Origin: Lantana camara
Taxonomy: Eukaryota; Streptophyta; Magnoliopsida; Lamiales; Verbenaceae
Length of the DNA stretch: 64,000 bases
Assembly (NCBI GenBank): GCA_037501455.1
Contig: CM074862.1
Coordinates: forward strand, 60,357,501 to 60,421,500
Direction: 5' to 3'
In this document: positions 22,157 to 33,989 of the stretch, in pieces
Position numbering within the stretch: the first letter of the stretch is position 1
Layout of the letters: every line of letters starts with the position of its first letter
Notes under the pieces: generated by a model
The model's input: only the letters and a program-made list of their open reading frames with translations
What the model was told of the DNA's origin: nothing
Database searches by the model: none
Made by a program: the position numbers and the translations under genes

Positions 22157-23210
22157 ATGCCTCCATGTAGACAACGGGATCGATCTCCAGATCGGCATCA
22201 TCACTGAAACCGTTCTCCTACCACAACGACCGCCAGCAGAGGCCTTTGTTAATTCGGTTATTAACATTATTGATCAGAGGTTTCGGGATTATGTACCACC
22301 GACACCTCCAGCACCACCTGCACCTGCAGTACCACCAGAGGCACCGATTTCAGTTATACTTAGGGAGTTTCAGAATCAACGACCTCCTAAGTTTTTCAAG
22401 GGAAATGATATTCAAGCAGAATTGTGATTGAAAGAAGTGGAGAGGATCTGGGAGCACATTCCATGCGAATCTCAGGAGAAGGCTCGAGATACCATTACTT
22501 TCATACAGGGGGAGGCCTACTCTTGGTGGGAAAGCACACGGATTGTCTTGGAAGCAGCTGGAGAGGAGATCAATTGGGAAGTCTTTACACGGGAGTTCAA
22601 CAATAAGTTTGTCCCTCCTTCATCCCGTACTCGAAAGATTAAGGGAATTCACTGAATTAAAGCAGGGATCGAGGTCTGTGGCCGAGTATATTTCAGAGTA
22701 TGAGAGGTTATCTCGCTATGCACCTAATATAGCAAGTGATGACTTCCACAAGCCTATGCAGTTCGTTCAGGGACTTCGACCGGATATCCAGTCAGCTCTT
22801 GAGGCGGTCAACACGAGCACTTGGGCGAAGGCTACTTTAAAGGCCTTAAAAGTTGAAGATTCTATAAATGCTAGGAGATCATCTTATTGCCAGGGACCGG
22901 GATCAGGTTCAGGTTCGGGATTTAATAAGGGAAAGAGGCCTATGATTTCAGCAGCTCCCCCACAAAAGGGACCTTTCAAGAAGCCCCGAACTGGAGGTCA
23001 GAATGTACCTCAACCTCCACGAGCACCTCAGGCTGCACCAGCTCCTACGGGAAACCGCAAAGATCAACCTCCGTGTACTTATTGTGGAGGACCAACCACA
23101 CCTATAATACTTGCCAAAAGAGATTGGGGTTGTGCTTGATTTGTGGAAAAGGGGACCACATAGCTTTTCCATGCCCGGACAAGACTCCAGGATATCAAAC
23201 TGGAGCTCAG
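22157..23210 (+). pseudogene. Element B gag (frameshifted)
   Basis: The start is the MPPCRQRDRSP ATG at 22157, by analogy with F and A. The Gag core is readable in pieces: REFQNQRPPKFF, LKEVERIWEHIPCES, GEAYSWWES, WEVFTREFNNKFVPPS, LKQGSRSVAEYISEYERLSRYAP and NTSTWAKAT. The C-terminus has a Gly/Ser stretch and knuckles beginning CTYCGG and CLICGKGDH. Breaks: a frame change soon after the start, TGA at 22425-22427 (Trp position), a one-base gain near 22635 and a one-base loss near 23095. C's Gag is close to this one, F's is not. Confidence 0.88.
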
Positions 23211-26200
23211 AGACCGTTGGTTCAGGCTCGAGCTTATGCCCTTGAGGGTGAGGTGCAGAACGTTGAGGCCGATCCAAACGTCGTGGTGGAAGGTACCGTT
23301 TGCATTCATAACACGAGCATCCATGCATTATTCGATCCGGGTGCCAGGCATTCTTTCATATCTTGTGATCTATGTGACTCTTTGTGCCTACCTGTTATTT
23401 CTTCAAATTCTTGTTATTTTGTGAGTTCTCCTCTGGGAGGAAGTTTGCAAAGAGATCGGGTTGTCCGGGGTTGTTCAGTATTGATAGAAGGGAAAGATTA
23501 CCCGGCAGATTTCATCGTGATTCCTATGAAGAAGTATGGGGTAATTTTTGGGATGGATTGGTTATTCCGACATCGGGCCAAAGTTGATTGTTTTATGAAG
23601 AAGATTAAGTTGGGTAAGGAGTTGATTGGGGAAATTGGATCGAAGAAGGTACCACTTTTATCTTTTATGGAAGCTCGCAAGTTAATAAAGGATGGAGCCA
23701 CTGGATTTATCGTCTATCTCCTTAATAAACCAAAGGATCAAGCAAGCTTTGAGGAGACGGCCGTGGTGAAGGAATATCCCGATGTATTTCCAGAAAATTT
23801 GGGTTCTCTACCGCCAGATCGGGAGATTCAGTTTGTGATTGACCTATATCCGGGATCAGAACCGTATTCCAAGACTCCTTATAGAATGGCTCCGACAGAG
23901 TTGAAGGAATTGAATATTCAACTCGAGGAATTACTTAAGATTGGGTATATTCGACCGAGTTCATCTCCGTGGGGTGCTCCGGTTCTTTTCGTTAAGAAGA
24001 AAGACGGGACGTTGAGAATGTGCATAGATTACCGGGAACTTAATCGGATGACTATCAAGAATAAGTACCCGTTTCCCCACATTGAGGATTTATTCGATAT
24101 GTTGCAAGGTTCAGGAATTTATTCAAAGTTGGATTTAAGACAAGGGTACTATCAGTTGAAAATCCGGGAGGAAGATATTCCAAAGACAGGATTCAACACC
24201 CGGTATCGGCATCACGAGTTTGTAGTGATGCCTTTTGGTTTGACTAATGCCCCTGCAGCATTCATGGATATGATGCATCGGATTTTTTGACCCTATTTGG
24301 ATAAATTCGTGGTAATTTTTATTGACGACATTCTTGTTTATTAGAGGACTCCGGAAGATCATGCCCGGCATCTCAGATTGGTATTGGAAACGTTAAGAGA
24401 GCACCAGTTGTATGCGATGTTTAGTAAGTGTGAGTTTTGGATCGATCGGGTTCATTTTCTAGGTCATATCGTCTCAAGTAAGGGCTTAGAAGTAGATCCT
24501 TCAAAGATTGAGACGGTTATTCAGTGGCAAAGTCCGAAGAATGCTTCCGAGGTCAGAAGTTTCTTGGGTTTGGCAGGTTATTACCGAAGGTTTGTGCAGG
24601 ATTTTTCAAAGATAGCCGACCCTTTAACTCGGTTGACTAAGAAGGTAGTTAAATTTGAGTGGGACGGGGCATGTGAAGCTAGTTTTCAACTCTTGAAGGA
24701 AAAGTTGACCACTGCACTGGTATTAGCACTTCCCAAAGGCACTGAAGGATACGCAGTTTATACGGATGCCTTAAAAAAGGGGTTGGGATGTATTTTGATG
24801 CAGAATGGTAAAGTGATAGCCTATGCCTCGAGGAAATTAAAGGATCATGAACAAAACTACCCCACTCATGATCTCGAACTTGCAACAGTGATCTTTGCTT
24901 TGCAAAAATGGAGACACTATCTTTATAGAATTTCCTTTGAGATCTTTTCCGACCACAAGAGTCTCCAGTATTTGTTTTCTCAGAAGGATTTGAACAAGAG
25001 ACAAAGGCATTGGATGGAGATTTTGGCGGATTATTAGTGTACAATTCGATACCATCCCGGAAAAGCCAACGTCGTCGTGGATGCGCTTAGTAGAAAGGCT
25101 AGCGTGTTAAGTGTTAAAGTGGAAATTGAGGAGGAACCTGAGTCTTTCAAGCTGAAAGCTAGTATTCGGAATATTACCGTTCAGCTGGATCTTCAACAGA
25201 GAATATTTGAAGCTCGGAGAGTGGATTCCGAAGTTCAGAAATTGGTGCAGAAAGCTAGAATTGATCCAGAGAGTCCGTTTGGGTTTGATGACACCAGGCT
25301 TCTAAGGTTTAAAAATAGAGTGGTTGTACCGGAAGAGTTGAAACGGTTGATATTGGAAGAAGCTCATCGGTCAGGGTATTCGATACATCCCAGAGGGAAT
25401 AAGATGTATAAGGATTTAAAGAAATTTTATAAGTGGAATGGACTTAAGCGGGATGTGATCAACTTCGTGGAACATTGCTTGAATTGCCAAGTTGTGAAAG
25501 TAGAGCATCAGAAGCCATCGGGGCTACTTCAACCGTTACCTATCCCATAATGGAAATAGCAACAAGTGGCGATGGATTTCGTTTCAGGTCTTCCACGAGT
25601 GAAGGGTGATTTAGATGGAGTTAGGGTGATTGTGGATCAATTGACCAAATCGACACATTTTCTTGCTATTCGGATGTCGGATAAAGTGACTAAGCTAGCT
25701 AAGAAATATGTTGTTGAAATTGTCCGACTTCATGGAGTGCCGGTTAGCATTGTATCAGATCGGGATCCGAGGTTCACTTCTAGATTTTGGCAAGAATTGC
25801 AAAGGAATCGGGGAACAAGGCTTCAATTCATCACAGCTTTCCATCCTCAGACAGACGGGCAATCAGAAAGGTTAATTAAATATTTGGAGGATATGTTGAG
25901 AGCATGTGCATTGGAGTTTTCGAGTTCATGGAACGAGCAATTGCCTTTGATTGAATTCGCCTATAATAACAGCTTTCAAGCCTCGATAGAAATGGCTCCC
26001 TATGAGGCTCTCTACTGGCGGAAATGTAGATCTCCGTTGTTCTTTGATTTGGAAGAATGGAATTGGACCAAACAGGAAGGTATAAAACGAGGGGAGAAAA
26101 AGGAAAAGCCTTCTAAGGCAGTGCAAGAGGCGATTGATAAGGTCCAAGTAATCAGACAACGGATGAAAGTAGCTCAGGATCGACAGAAAAGTTATGCAGA

Positions 26201-26657
26201 CCACCGAAGAAAGAATCTTGAGTTTGAGATCGATGATAGAGTCTTCTTAAAGGCTTCTCCAAGAAAGGGGTTTTCAAGGATTGGTAAGGGAGGAAAATTG
26301 AATCCTCGATACTTGGGACCGTATGATATTTTGGAGAGAATCGGGGATACAACCTACTGTTTGGACCTACCTCCGAGTTTGACCGGAATTCACAATGTAT
26401 TTCATGTTTCTCAACTTCCGAAGTATTATCCGGATGAATCCGAGATGCTACCCATTGAGGAAGTGGAACTTGAGCCTAACCTCACCTTCGTTCAGAAACC
26501 GGTTAAAATTTTGGATCGAAAATTGCAAGAACTAAGAAACCGACAAATCCCACAGGTTAAAGTCTTATGGAGAAGTGACAAAACCGAAGAAGCTACGTGG
26601 GAGACGGAGGATAAAATGAAAAGATTTCATCCCGAGTTGTTTCCGGGCAATCAGTGA
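23211..26657 (+). pseudogene. Element B pol: protease, RT, RNase H, integrase, chromodomain
   Basis: One frame runs from about 23100 to the stop at 26655-26657 with in-frame stops at 24288, 24342, 25035, 25548 and 25557. Domains in order: protease ([11 protein letters not shown]; Arg replaces the usual Thr), RT ([50 protein letters not shown]), RNase H ([10 protein letters not shown], where A and F have TDAS), integrase (zinc finger with HRSGYSIH and [27 protein letters not shown]), GPY-like LGPYDIL, and a chromodomain-like tail [15 protein letters not shown]. It is close to F's pol throughout. Decayed copy. Confidence 0.92.
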
Positions 26658-26673
26658 ATCCAAGGACGGATTC
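26656..26673 (+). other. Hairpin at pol stop, before the PPT (B)
   Basis: GAATCCAAGGACGGATTC begins within the pol stop TGA. Sequence differs from the hairpin in A, C, G and H but position is the same. Confidence 0.75.
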
Positions 26674-26676
26674 TGT

Positions 26677-26691
26677 TAAAGGGGGAGAGGT
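26677..26691 (+). other. Polypurine tract of B
   Basis: TAAAGGGGGAGAGGT directly precedes the LTR start TGTGACGCCC. Confidence 0.85.
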
Positions 26692-28269
26692 TGTGACGCC
26701 CTACCTTTTCGGCCGTACAGTTATGACGTATGTGTTTACCAAATTGCGCGAATTAATTGTTTACAAGTGTTTTGTATATTTAATTCTATAAATTAAATGT
26801 TAAATAATTATATCTTAAGTTATTAATATTAAATATATGTTAATTCGTTGACATTTATATTTTAATTTTATTAATATTAAATGTATATATTTAATTCGTG
26901 CACTTTGATTACATAAACATACGAATTTAATTTTTGTTAATTATTATGGAATATTATGAATTTATTTATGCATTGCTCATGAGTGTTATAAACGCGTTTC
27001 GTTCTTATATGATTCGATATCGAAATTTCGTGAAAATTTAATATGTTGGAGATATACGTGTTATGAATATGAATATATGCTCGTTTCATGTTTTCGGGTT
27101 CATTTGCATTAGTTTCGAATTTATTTTGTTATTGGAATCCAAATTGGTGGCTAACGAGCAATTAGCGTACCCTTGGTTCCGTATGTGATATCTTGAGCTC
27201 GGGAACTCGGAATCGAGTTCCGTCAACTTCATTGAACTCGTAACAAAAATTCAAGTTTAATGAACTTAGCCTCATATTTTTCCAAGATTATTTGAACTTC
27301 CGAAATTCAACCGAAAAGTGTTACTTTCGTCAAAACTGCCACAACTCACTAAAATGGCCATAACTTTCACAAACCTTGACCAAATTAACCATGGTTTGAT
27401 TCCTTGGAACCCTAACTCAACCCTCGAAGAGCCCTTAACCACACCAAACTGAACCAACCCTCACACTTGGAGAAATTTCAGCAAAAGATCCCTGCTATCC
27501 AGTTATTCCCATAACCCTTGCCAACCTTAGAGATTCAAGGCTCAAATCTCTTCCAAACTTCATCCAATACACAAGGTAAGATTAGGGTTGTAATATACGT
27601 TCATATATGATCATTTTGAACCATAAATCCCTAATTTTGAGCTTGAATCCATGGAGATTTCAAGGCATGAGTGAATAGTTAGGTTATAACATAAATTCTT
27701 GATCTCGTGGGATACTTGATGCTTTTGTTGATTTTAAAGCTTGAAAGTGATTATCTTGACTTCCTTATTTCATTTATGAACTTGTATTTTGTGGTAGTTG
27801 AGGAATTAATGAGATACCATTAATGGAATTTGGTTAAAATCTCGTGAAATGATCTATTATATTTCCTTCCTCACGTGAGGGACTGCTGCTGCGTTTGGGA
27901 CTGATATATGCTGTTAATTGTTGCTTTTGTTCACCTTGTTTGTGGCTGAAATATTGGTTGAAGTGTGCTTGAGGATTGCTGCCCTGTTTTTGTGGTGTTT
28001 GTGCCCTGTTTAGCAGCACTTGCTGTAACTGCGTCCTACGTTGCGGCCGCGCAGCTTCTGCTTTGAAATGGTGTCGCAGCCGCGAAGCAGTTACAGAAAC
28101 TTTGGTTGTTTGATTTGATATTGTGTAGCAGCCGCGCCTGTTTTATGAAGAATGAGGTCACGGCCACGATGTCCCTTTTCGAATAGCAGCAGCCCTCGTT
28201 TTAATTTCATTTTTTGTGCATGGTTGTGCATGATTCTTAATTGTCAACATGTTTGCATGCATGTTGTGA

Positions 28270-28317
<48 letters not shown>

Positions 28318-28428
28318 ATGTGTTTTATTTCATGCATGTTGTATATATATAAATATATATTTGTTTGCTTGTTTGATATTATATTATATTATATAGATAT
28401 TATTTTGTGCATGTGAATATATATATGT
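26692..28428 (+). mobile_element. Element B: first 1.74 kb of 3' LTR, broken by D
   Basis: It starts TGTGACGCCC. It holds the GGCTAACGAGCAATTAGC hairpin (within 27134-27180), the GAGCTCGGGAACTCGG block, a TATTTTTCC stretch, a donor CACAAG|GTAAG (exon 1 end 27575), the palindrome cluster 28038-28170 and a TA/TG microsatellite (28271-28317). D enters at 28429, leaving TATGT (28424-28428) as the candidate target duplication. Confidence 0.88.
28271..28317. repeat. TA then TG dinucleotide repeat in B 3' LTR
   Basis: About 15 TA units run into about 8 TG units. The 5' LTR copy at 20186-20223 is pure TA, so the tract has changed since insertion. Confidence 0.85.
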
Positions 28429-30173
28429 TGTAACGCCCCGGTTTCTCATTTATATTAATATGTCATATTTGTTTATAAATTGTGTAATTAAAGTATTTAA
28501 TTATGTGATTAATTGTTTATACGTGTTTTATACTCAATTTCATTATAAATTGTTAGTGTTTTATTTTATTTTATTTTATTTCAGTTTAATATCAATTTAG
28601 TTATTTCACTATTTTAGTGATTTTTTTTAATTAATAATTTAGTGATTCATGTTAATTAAATTGTTAATTAAGTGTTTAGTATTAATTAAATGATAACCTT
28701 AATTATCTGAATTAATTTTTATAATATATGTTGACTTTGAATTTTATTTAATATTAGAATTTAAATGTTAGATATAAATTATAATGTGTGGATTATTATG
28801 AATGTCTGCATGGTTGTTTAATTTATGCATCGTTCTTATATGAAATGATATCGAAATGTCGAGAAAATGTAGTATGTCGTAAATATATGTGTTATGAACA
28901 TGCCTACATGCTCGGTTTATGTTTTCGAATTCAGTTGACGTGTTAACGAATTTAATTGGAATTGTGTAACGAATTTAATTGGAATTGTGGAACCAAATCG
29001 GGGGCTAATGAGCAATTAGCGCACCCTTGGTTCCGTTTGTGATATCTTGAGCTCGGGAACTCGGATTAGAGTTTCGTCAACTTCGTTGAACTCGTATCGA
29101 AGATTCGAGTTTAATAGACTTAGCCTTATATTTTTCCAAAATCATTTGAACCTCTGAAATCCCGAAAAACGAAACGGCATCAAAACAACCACATTGCACT
29201 AAAATGGCCATAACTTGTTCAAAACTTAACCAAATTAACTATGGTTGGTGTCCTTTTAACCCTAGTTCAACCCTCTATTTTCCCATAACCATCTCTAACC
29301 GAGCATACACTCACACAAACCAGAAAATTCAGCTAAAGCCTCTGCATTCCAGTTTCCCGTCACTGTGCAATCCTTGAGATTTTGGAGCTCAAATCTCTAT
29401 CAACTTTCATCCAATCAACAAGGTGAGTTAGGATTATGTTGTACATGCATCTCTGGTTATTTTGATCCTTTCATCTCTAATTTTGAGTCAGATTTCATGT
29501 GGTTTTAAAGATTGGAATGAATAGTTAGGTTTTTGGGTGTTTTGATGATTTCTTGAATTCCTTTGATCTCTGACTTGTTTTGATGATATATATGATTCTT
29601 TTACTTCATTTATGACTGAGTATGCTGGTATTTGTTGGTGGTTAAGGATCGGTTGAGATATCATTAATGAAATGGATATGTATTGAATGAGCTTCAAACT
29701 GAATTTTCCTCCTCCACGTACCTAACTGCTGCTAGCTTTTGTGATTCATTTTGATGTCATTTGTTATCTCTTTTCACCTCATATGTTGAAGGAAAAATTG
29801 GTTCATTGATCACATTGGGATTGGTCTATTCTTTTTCCAGTTTCTTCCCCTGTTTTTCCCGCATGAATCTTTTGTCATTTTGCTTATATTTGCTGCGTAT
29901 GTTGGGGTTTCCAGGTCTATTTGTTGAGCATTTGAAGCCTCTTCTTACCTTGATTGTTAGCATGAATTGATTGCAAATTATGTGAATGTTTGGCCTGGTT
30001 TGTAACTCCAATTTCCTCCCCTGTTTTTCGTGCTGCCTGCGTTGCTTCTGTTGCTGTTGTAACACTCTCCCCGGCCGGGGAGAGTTTGTTCTTGGAGAGT
30101 ACCCGGCCGGGTACTCCTGTTATAGAAACCTTCTGTACCCTCTACCCGGCCTGGGAGTTTTGAACTGGGACAG
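28429..30173 (+). mobile_element. Element D: 5' LTR, part 1
   Basis: It starts TGTAACGCCCCGG. It has the GGGGGCTAATGAGCAATTAG hairpin near 28989-29034, the GAGCTCGGGAACTCGG block, a TATA-like stretch near 29126, a donor AACAAG|GTGAG (exon 1 end 29422), and palindromes at 30065-30084, 30097-30116 and 30142-30157. It is broken by C at 30174. E is a member of the same family. Confidence 0.85.
30065..30157 (+). repeat. Perfect GC-rich palindromes in D 5' LTR
   Basis: CTCTCCCCGGCCGGGGAGAG and GAGTACCCGGCCGGGTACTC are perfect 20-bp palindromes. A third, CTACCCGGCCTGGGAG, is imperfect. A fourth, AGCTACCCGGGCGGGTAGCT, lies beyond element C at 36384-36403. Confidence 0.9.
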
Positions 30174-30971
30174 TGTAACGCCCCAAATTTTCAATTACGC
30201 ATTATGTGACTTAATGTGAAATAATTGCCAATTACGACTTAATTGTTTAATTACTTAATTGTCCTTAATTGATCACTTCCTAAGCTTAGGGACTTAATTG
30301 CATGATATAGTCTTGGACTTAATTGATCATTTTCCATGAGATTGAACTTGATTGCATGACTTATGTTTTAGAGGGATTAAATTGCAATTTGTGCCTAGTT
30401 CATAATATCTAGCATATACTCTTCCATGAGCTTATTTCATGCTATCACTACACTCCTTGCTTCCTTTCTTTTACCGATTCAAAAATCCCCAAGAAGAAGA
30501 AGAGGATTTCATCATTTGAAGCTTGAATTCAAGAGGGAATTGCATAAATTGAAGCATAATCATCATCACAACATCATCTCTTTTCCTTCTTCTCATTCAT
30601 TCAAGGTATGAGCTTAGTTGGGGAAATACATGAATATATATATGAGAGCTAGGGTTATGGGTTGAGCTTGGTTATTTATGTTTTAGTTGTTGAAAGCATG
30701 ACTATATGGTTATAGCTATGATTTGATGCATATATTGTGAAGGTTATAAGCTTGGAGCATGAGTTCATTTGTGGGTTTGATCTTGATGATTCTTGATGAT
30801 TAAGCATGGATTTAAGTGTTTATATGAGTTATTATTGAACTATAAGTATGCAAGCATGTTTATTTCATGATATATATGCATTTGGAGCTTGTTAAGTGAT
30901 CATTTGTGCATTTATGGTTTTGGTTCGTTCTCCCCTGCATAACTGCTCTGTTTCTGTAATTTGCAGAAACT

Positions 30972-31199
30972 GGGAACGGTCGTTCCCGCCTTAGTGCATT
31001 TTGGGAACGGGCGTTCCCAGGCTTCTGTGTGTGTTTAGGCCAGCGAGACGGGGAACAGTCGTTCCCACTTTGGCCTTGTGCCGGAAGGGCCGTTCCTAGC
31101 CAAAGCGTGTTTTAATTTTAATAAAACGCTGGTGCGTTTCTGAAGGGCCATCGGAACGGCCCTTCCCATTTTCAAAGGGAATCCGGAACGGCCGTTCCC
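30972..31199 (+). repeat. Six palindromes of GGGAACG type in C 5' LTR
   Basis: Units at 30972-30987, 31003-31018, 31051-31066, 31083-31096, 31153-31166 and 31185-31198, all variants of GGGAACGGNCGTTCCC. The 3' LTR array spans about 34785-35012 in the same order. Confidence 0.9.
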
Positions 31200-31423
31200 G
31201 TGTGTCTGACAGAACAAAATATTCTGCATCAAAGTGCATTTTTAACACCTCGATCCGACGGCTTCTTTGACCCCGATTTGATATTATATGATCCAAAATG
31301 AAGTGAAACAAGATGTTTTCATGTCACATTGCAATTTGCTCGTCGTCTCGTTGCATTTTCGTCATTCGTCATATTTGGTACATTTTGAGTCGTGTCTTAT
31401 GTATACTTGTCTTTGTTGCACAG

Positions 31424-31490
31424 ACCAGCACACCGGTGATGTGGAGTGGGCTTCTAAGGCCATGTCTTTCTCTTTATTTTGTCGGTACAG
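31424..31490 (+). other. Putative 67-nt leader micro-exon in C 5' LTR
   Basis: The acceptor is CTTTGTTGCACAG. The exon ends GTCGGTACAG, followed by GTGAGG. The 3' LTR copy is 35237-35303, also 67 nt. Confidence 0.5.
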
Positions 31491-32127
31491 GTGAGGTTTA
31501 ATTGCTAGATATCTAGAACCATTACAACCCTATGTGATGTTTTAAGCCAAAAGGTATATATATCTATACTTTTCCAAACTCTATTGAATTGATTGACCGT
31601 GTTTTGGGCGAGTATATTGTACCGTGCACTGTGGGCCCGAGAGTTAGTATTTGAGCCAACCGGGAAAGCATGGGCTGACGGGTAACTCTTACACTCCTCT
31701 CAACCGTGGGGATGAACCCTGAATCCACCAGGAGGTTTAGTGGAGGAAGGAGTCCCGTGCGTGGGAGTCATGTTCCCGACGTACACCGTGTTTACCGTGG
31801 ATGGATCGGGCCTTGCAAACCCACCATCATTGGAGGAAGAAGGAGTCATTGAAACTGCTACGTGTGCACTGTAATTGATTGCATGATCACTTAATTAATT
31901 AAAAGTATCGTGATTGTACACTGTCGGAGTAAGGTTGGAGAATTGCCCTCACTCGCCGGGCCACTGATTGTTTGATTGATTGAAAATGATTAATTGTTAA
32001 ATTTGATAGTCATAATCTCGGGCAAGCTCTCTGTGGTTAATAAACTTAAATTGTTTTCATTTATAAAACCTTACCCGAGGTTATGATTTGCATGTTATCT
32101 GCGCTTATATCTATTATGCCCCTCGCT

Positions 32128-32144
32128 CAGTCTATGGTAGACTG
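32128..32144 (+). promoter_or_regulatory. Hairpin and branch-like site before exon 3 in C
   Basis: CAGTCTATGGTAGACTG is followed by ACACC, a pyrimidine stretch and the acceptor at 32168. The right arm reads into CTGAC, a branch-point-like sequence. Confidence 0.5.
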
Positions 32145-32545
32145 ACACCTCACCTTTCAGTTTTGCAGGTTGTGTGCTAGGCGGGATTGGTGTCGAGTCA
32201 AGTCTTTCTTTTCGGGTCTAGCACCTGTCCATCCTACTTTGTTGCATATGTATTGTTATCTCCTGTTTTATGAATTGTTATGTATTTGAGAGATGATAAT
32301 GTATTGATATGTAAAGTTAGGATTTGGTTTACTTGATAAATGCTCGTGAATAGCATGCTTATGTTTATACCTTTTTGCATTGTGGTAATTGGTTTGGGGT
32401 TAGTCCCGGCTAGCTAGTTAGCATTTATTTTCTTATCACCCGTTCGCTATGGCTTAGTTCATGTATGGATTGTCCATTTCTTATGTGGACTGGGCTCTAG
32501 TGCGGGGGATGTGACACCTTTGAGCTTCGGGTGTTAGATCTTAGG

Positions 32546-32558
32546 TGGTATCAGAGCC
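32546..32558 (+). other. Primer-binding site of C
   Basis: TGGTATCAGAGCC is an exact initiator-Met tRNA match, seven bases after the LTR end. Confidence 0.92.
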
Positions 32559-32790
32559 CGGTTGCAAAATCGGGTTTCTAGTGTCGTGTCATGTCGAGTC
32601 TAGGTCGTGCGGCATAGGAATTAATTGTCAACTTGAGAGTCTTGCATCTTTATTTGAAATTATTTGACCTATTGAATTATTTGAATAACTTGAAGTCTTT
32701 GAATTATGTGAATTATTTGTGACTTGAGACTTAATTGCAACCATTAGCATCCACTAATGCCACATGCATCCTTAGTGTCTTGAATACTGG

Positions 32791-33756
32791 ATGCATCGAG
32801 GTCGTCATCATCGTGATCGTTCTCAGGGAGATCGACATCATCGGCATCATCATCGAGAGAGATCACCACCCCCTCCAGCTCAACCACAGGACTTCATGAA
32901 TGCTGTGGTTGGCCTTATAGGTCAGAGGATGAGAGAGCATGTTCCTCCCGCACCGCCTGCTCCACCGGTGCAATTAGAAGCACCTATCTCAACTATACTT
33001 CGGGAATTCCAGAATCAACACCCTCCTAAATTCTTCCACGGTAATGATACCGAGGCGGAGATGTGGTTAAAGGAAGTGGAGAGAATTTGGGAGCTTATAC
33101 CATGTGAGTCTCCAGAGAAAGCTCGTTGCACCATTACATTGATCCAATGAGAGGCTTACTCTTGGTGGGAAAGTACTAAGATAGTGTTGGAGGCCACCGG
33201 GGAGGAGATAAATTGGCAGGTATTTACTCGAGAGTTTAAGAACAAGTTCATTCCACCCTCAGCGCGTACTAGGAGATTGAAGGAGTTCACCGAGCTAAAG
33301 CAAGGAAGGATGTCAGTTTCGGAGTATATAGCCGAGTATGAGAGGCTATCTCGCTATGCACCTAATATAGCGAGTGATGACTTTCATAAAGCAATACAGT
33401 TTGTGCACGGACTTCGACCGGATATACAGGAGGCATTAGAAGCGGTCAATACAAGCACGTGGGCCAAAGCTACTAGCAAAGCTTTGAAAGTTGAGGATTC
33501 CGTAAATGCTAGGAGTTCTACCTCACGAGTGGGATCGACTCAAAAGACTGCACCTAAACCGGCTTTGTCACCATCTCCAGAAAAACCTCTCTGCACTTAT
33601 TGTGGACGTGACACCCACACTTATGATGGTTGTAGGAAGCGGTTGCGTCTGTGTTTCCGTTGTGGGAGTGCTGAGCACCAGATAGATACATGTCCGGAGC
33701 GACAAGAACTATCCACCGGGGGTCAGAGACCATTTAACAGGCAAGAACAACGGTGA
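32791..33756 (+). pseudogene. Element C gag with one stop
   Basis: The frame is 321 codons with a single TGA at 33148-33150, where B has Gly. The start ATG at 32791 opens a His/Arg-rich segment (HRGRHHRDRS), then the Gag core (WLKEVERIWELIPCES, WQVFTREFKNKFIPPS, LKQGRMSVSEYIAEYERLSRYAP) and two complete CCHC knuckles, CTYCGRDTHTYDGC and CFRCGSAEHQIDTC. It is close to B's Gag. It ends RQEQR followed by a stop with no protease. Keeping both knuckles suggests it could have packaged RNA until recently. Confidence 0.9.
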
Positions 33757-33819
33757 ACGGTACATCTAAACATACATACCACGTGGTGTTACTTAAGTTT
33801 GTGCGTGGTGTGTTTGTGT

Positions 33820-33922
33820 GAGAGACGGGGTACTCTCTTCTTTGCTAGAGAGACGGGGTGCTCTCTTGCTTGTTGAGAAACGGGGTTTTCTCATTAATTG
33901 TTCCGGGAGACGGGGTTCTCTC
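33820..33922 (+). repeat. Four GAGAGACGGGG hairpin repeats after C gag
   Basis: Units GAGAGACGGGGTACTCTC, GAGAGACGGGGTGCTCTC, GAGAAACGGGGTTTTCTC and GGGAGACGGGGTTCTCTC start at 33820, 33848, 33875 and 33905 (period 27-30). Each can form a short stem of GAGAG with CTCTC. G has five such units and H two. They are non-coding. Confidence 0.88.
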
Positions 33923-33953
33923 ATTTCGAGTTTTAAATTATAGTTCGAATAGT

Positions 33954-33972
33954 GGACCTGGGGACCAGGTCC
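33954..33972 (+). other. Hairpin before PPT of C
   Basis: GGACCTGGGGACCAGGTCC, 7-bp arms, ends a few bases before the purine tract AAGGAGGGGTGAT (33977-33989). Confidence 0.8.
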
Positions 33973-33989
33973 TCTTAAGGAGGGGTGAT

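Larger units (their letters stand above)
30174..32538 (+). repeat. Element C 5' LTR
   Basis: It starts TGTAACGCCCC and ends GTGTTAGA, where the 3' copy has GTGTTACA. Putative leader parts: exon 1 end 30605 (TTCAAG|GTATG), palindromes 30972-31199, micro-exon 31424-31490, structured stretch 31620-31960, hairpin 32128-32144, exon 3 from 32169 (TTTGCAG|G before TGCTAGGCGGG). Confidence 0.9.

Noticed and set aside
29986..30219. Cys-rich small frame that resembles a secreted peptide.
   Set aside because: It reads through D's palindromes and over the boundary into element C, so it cannot be ancestral.
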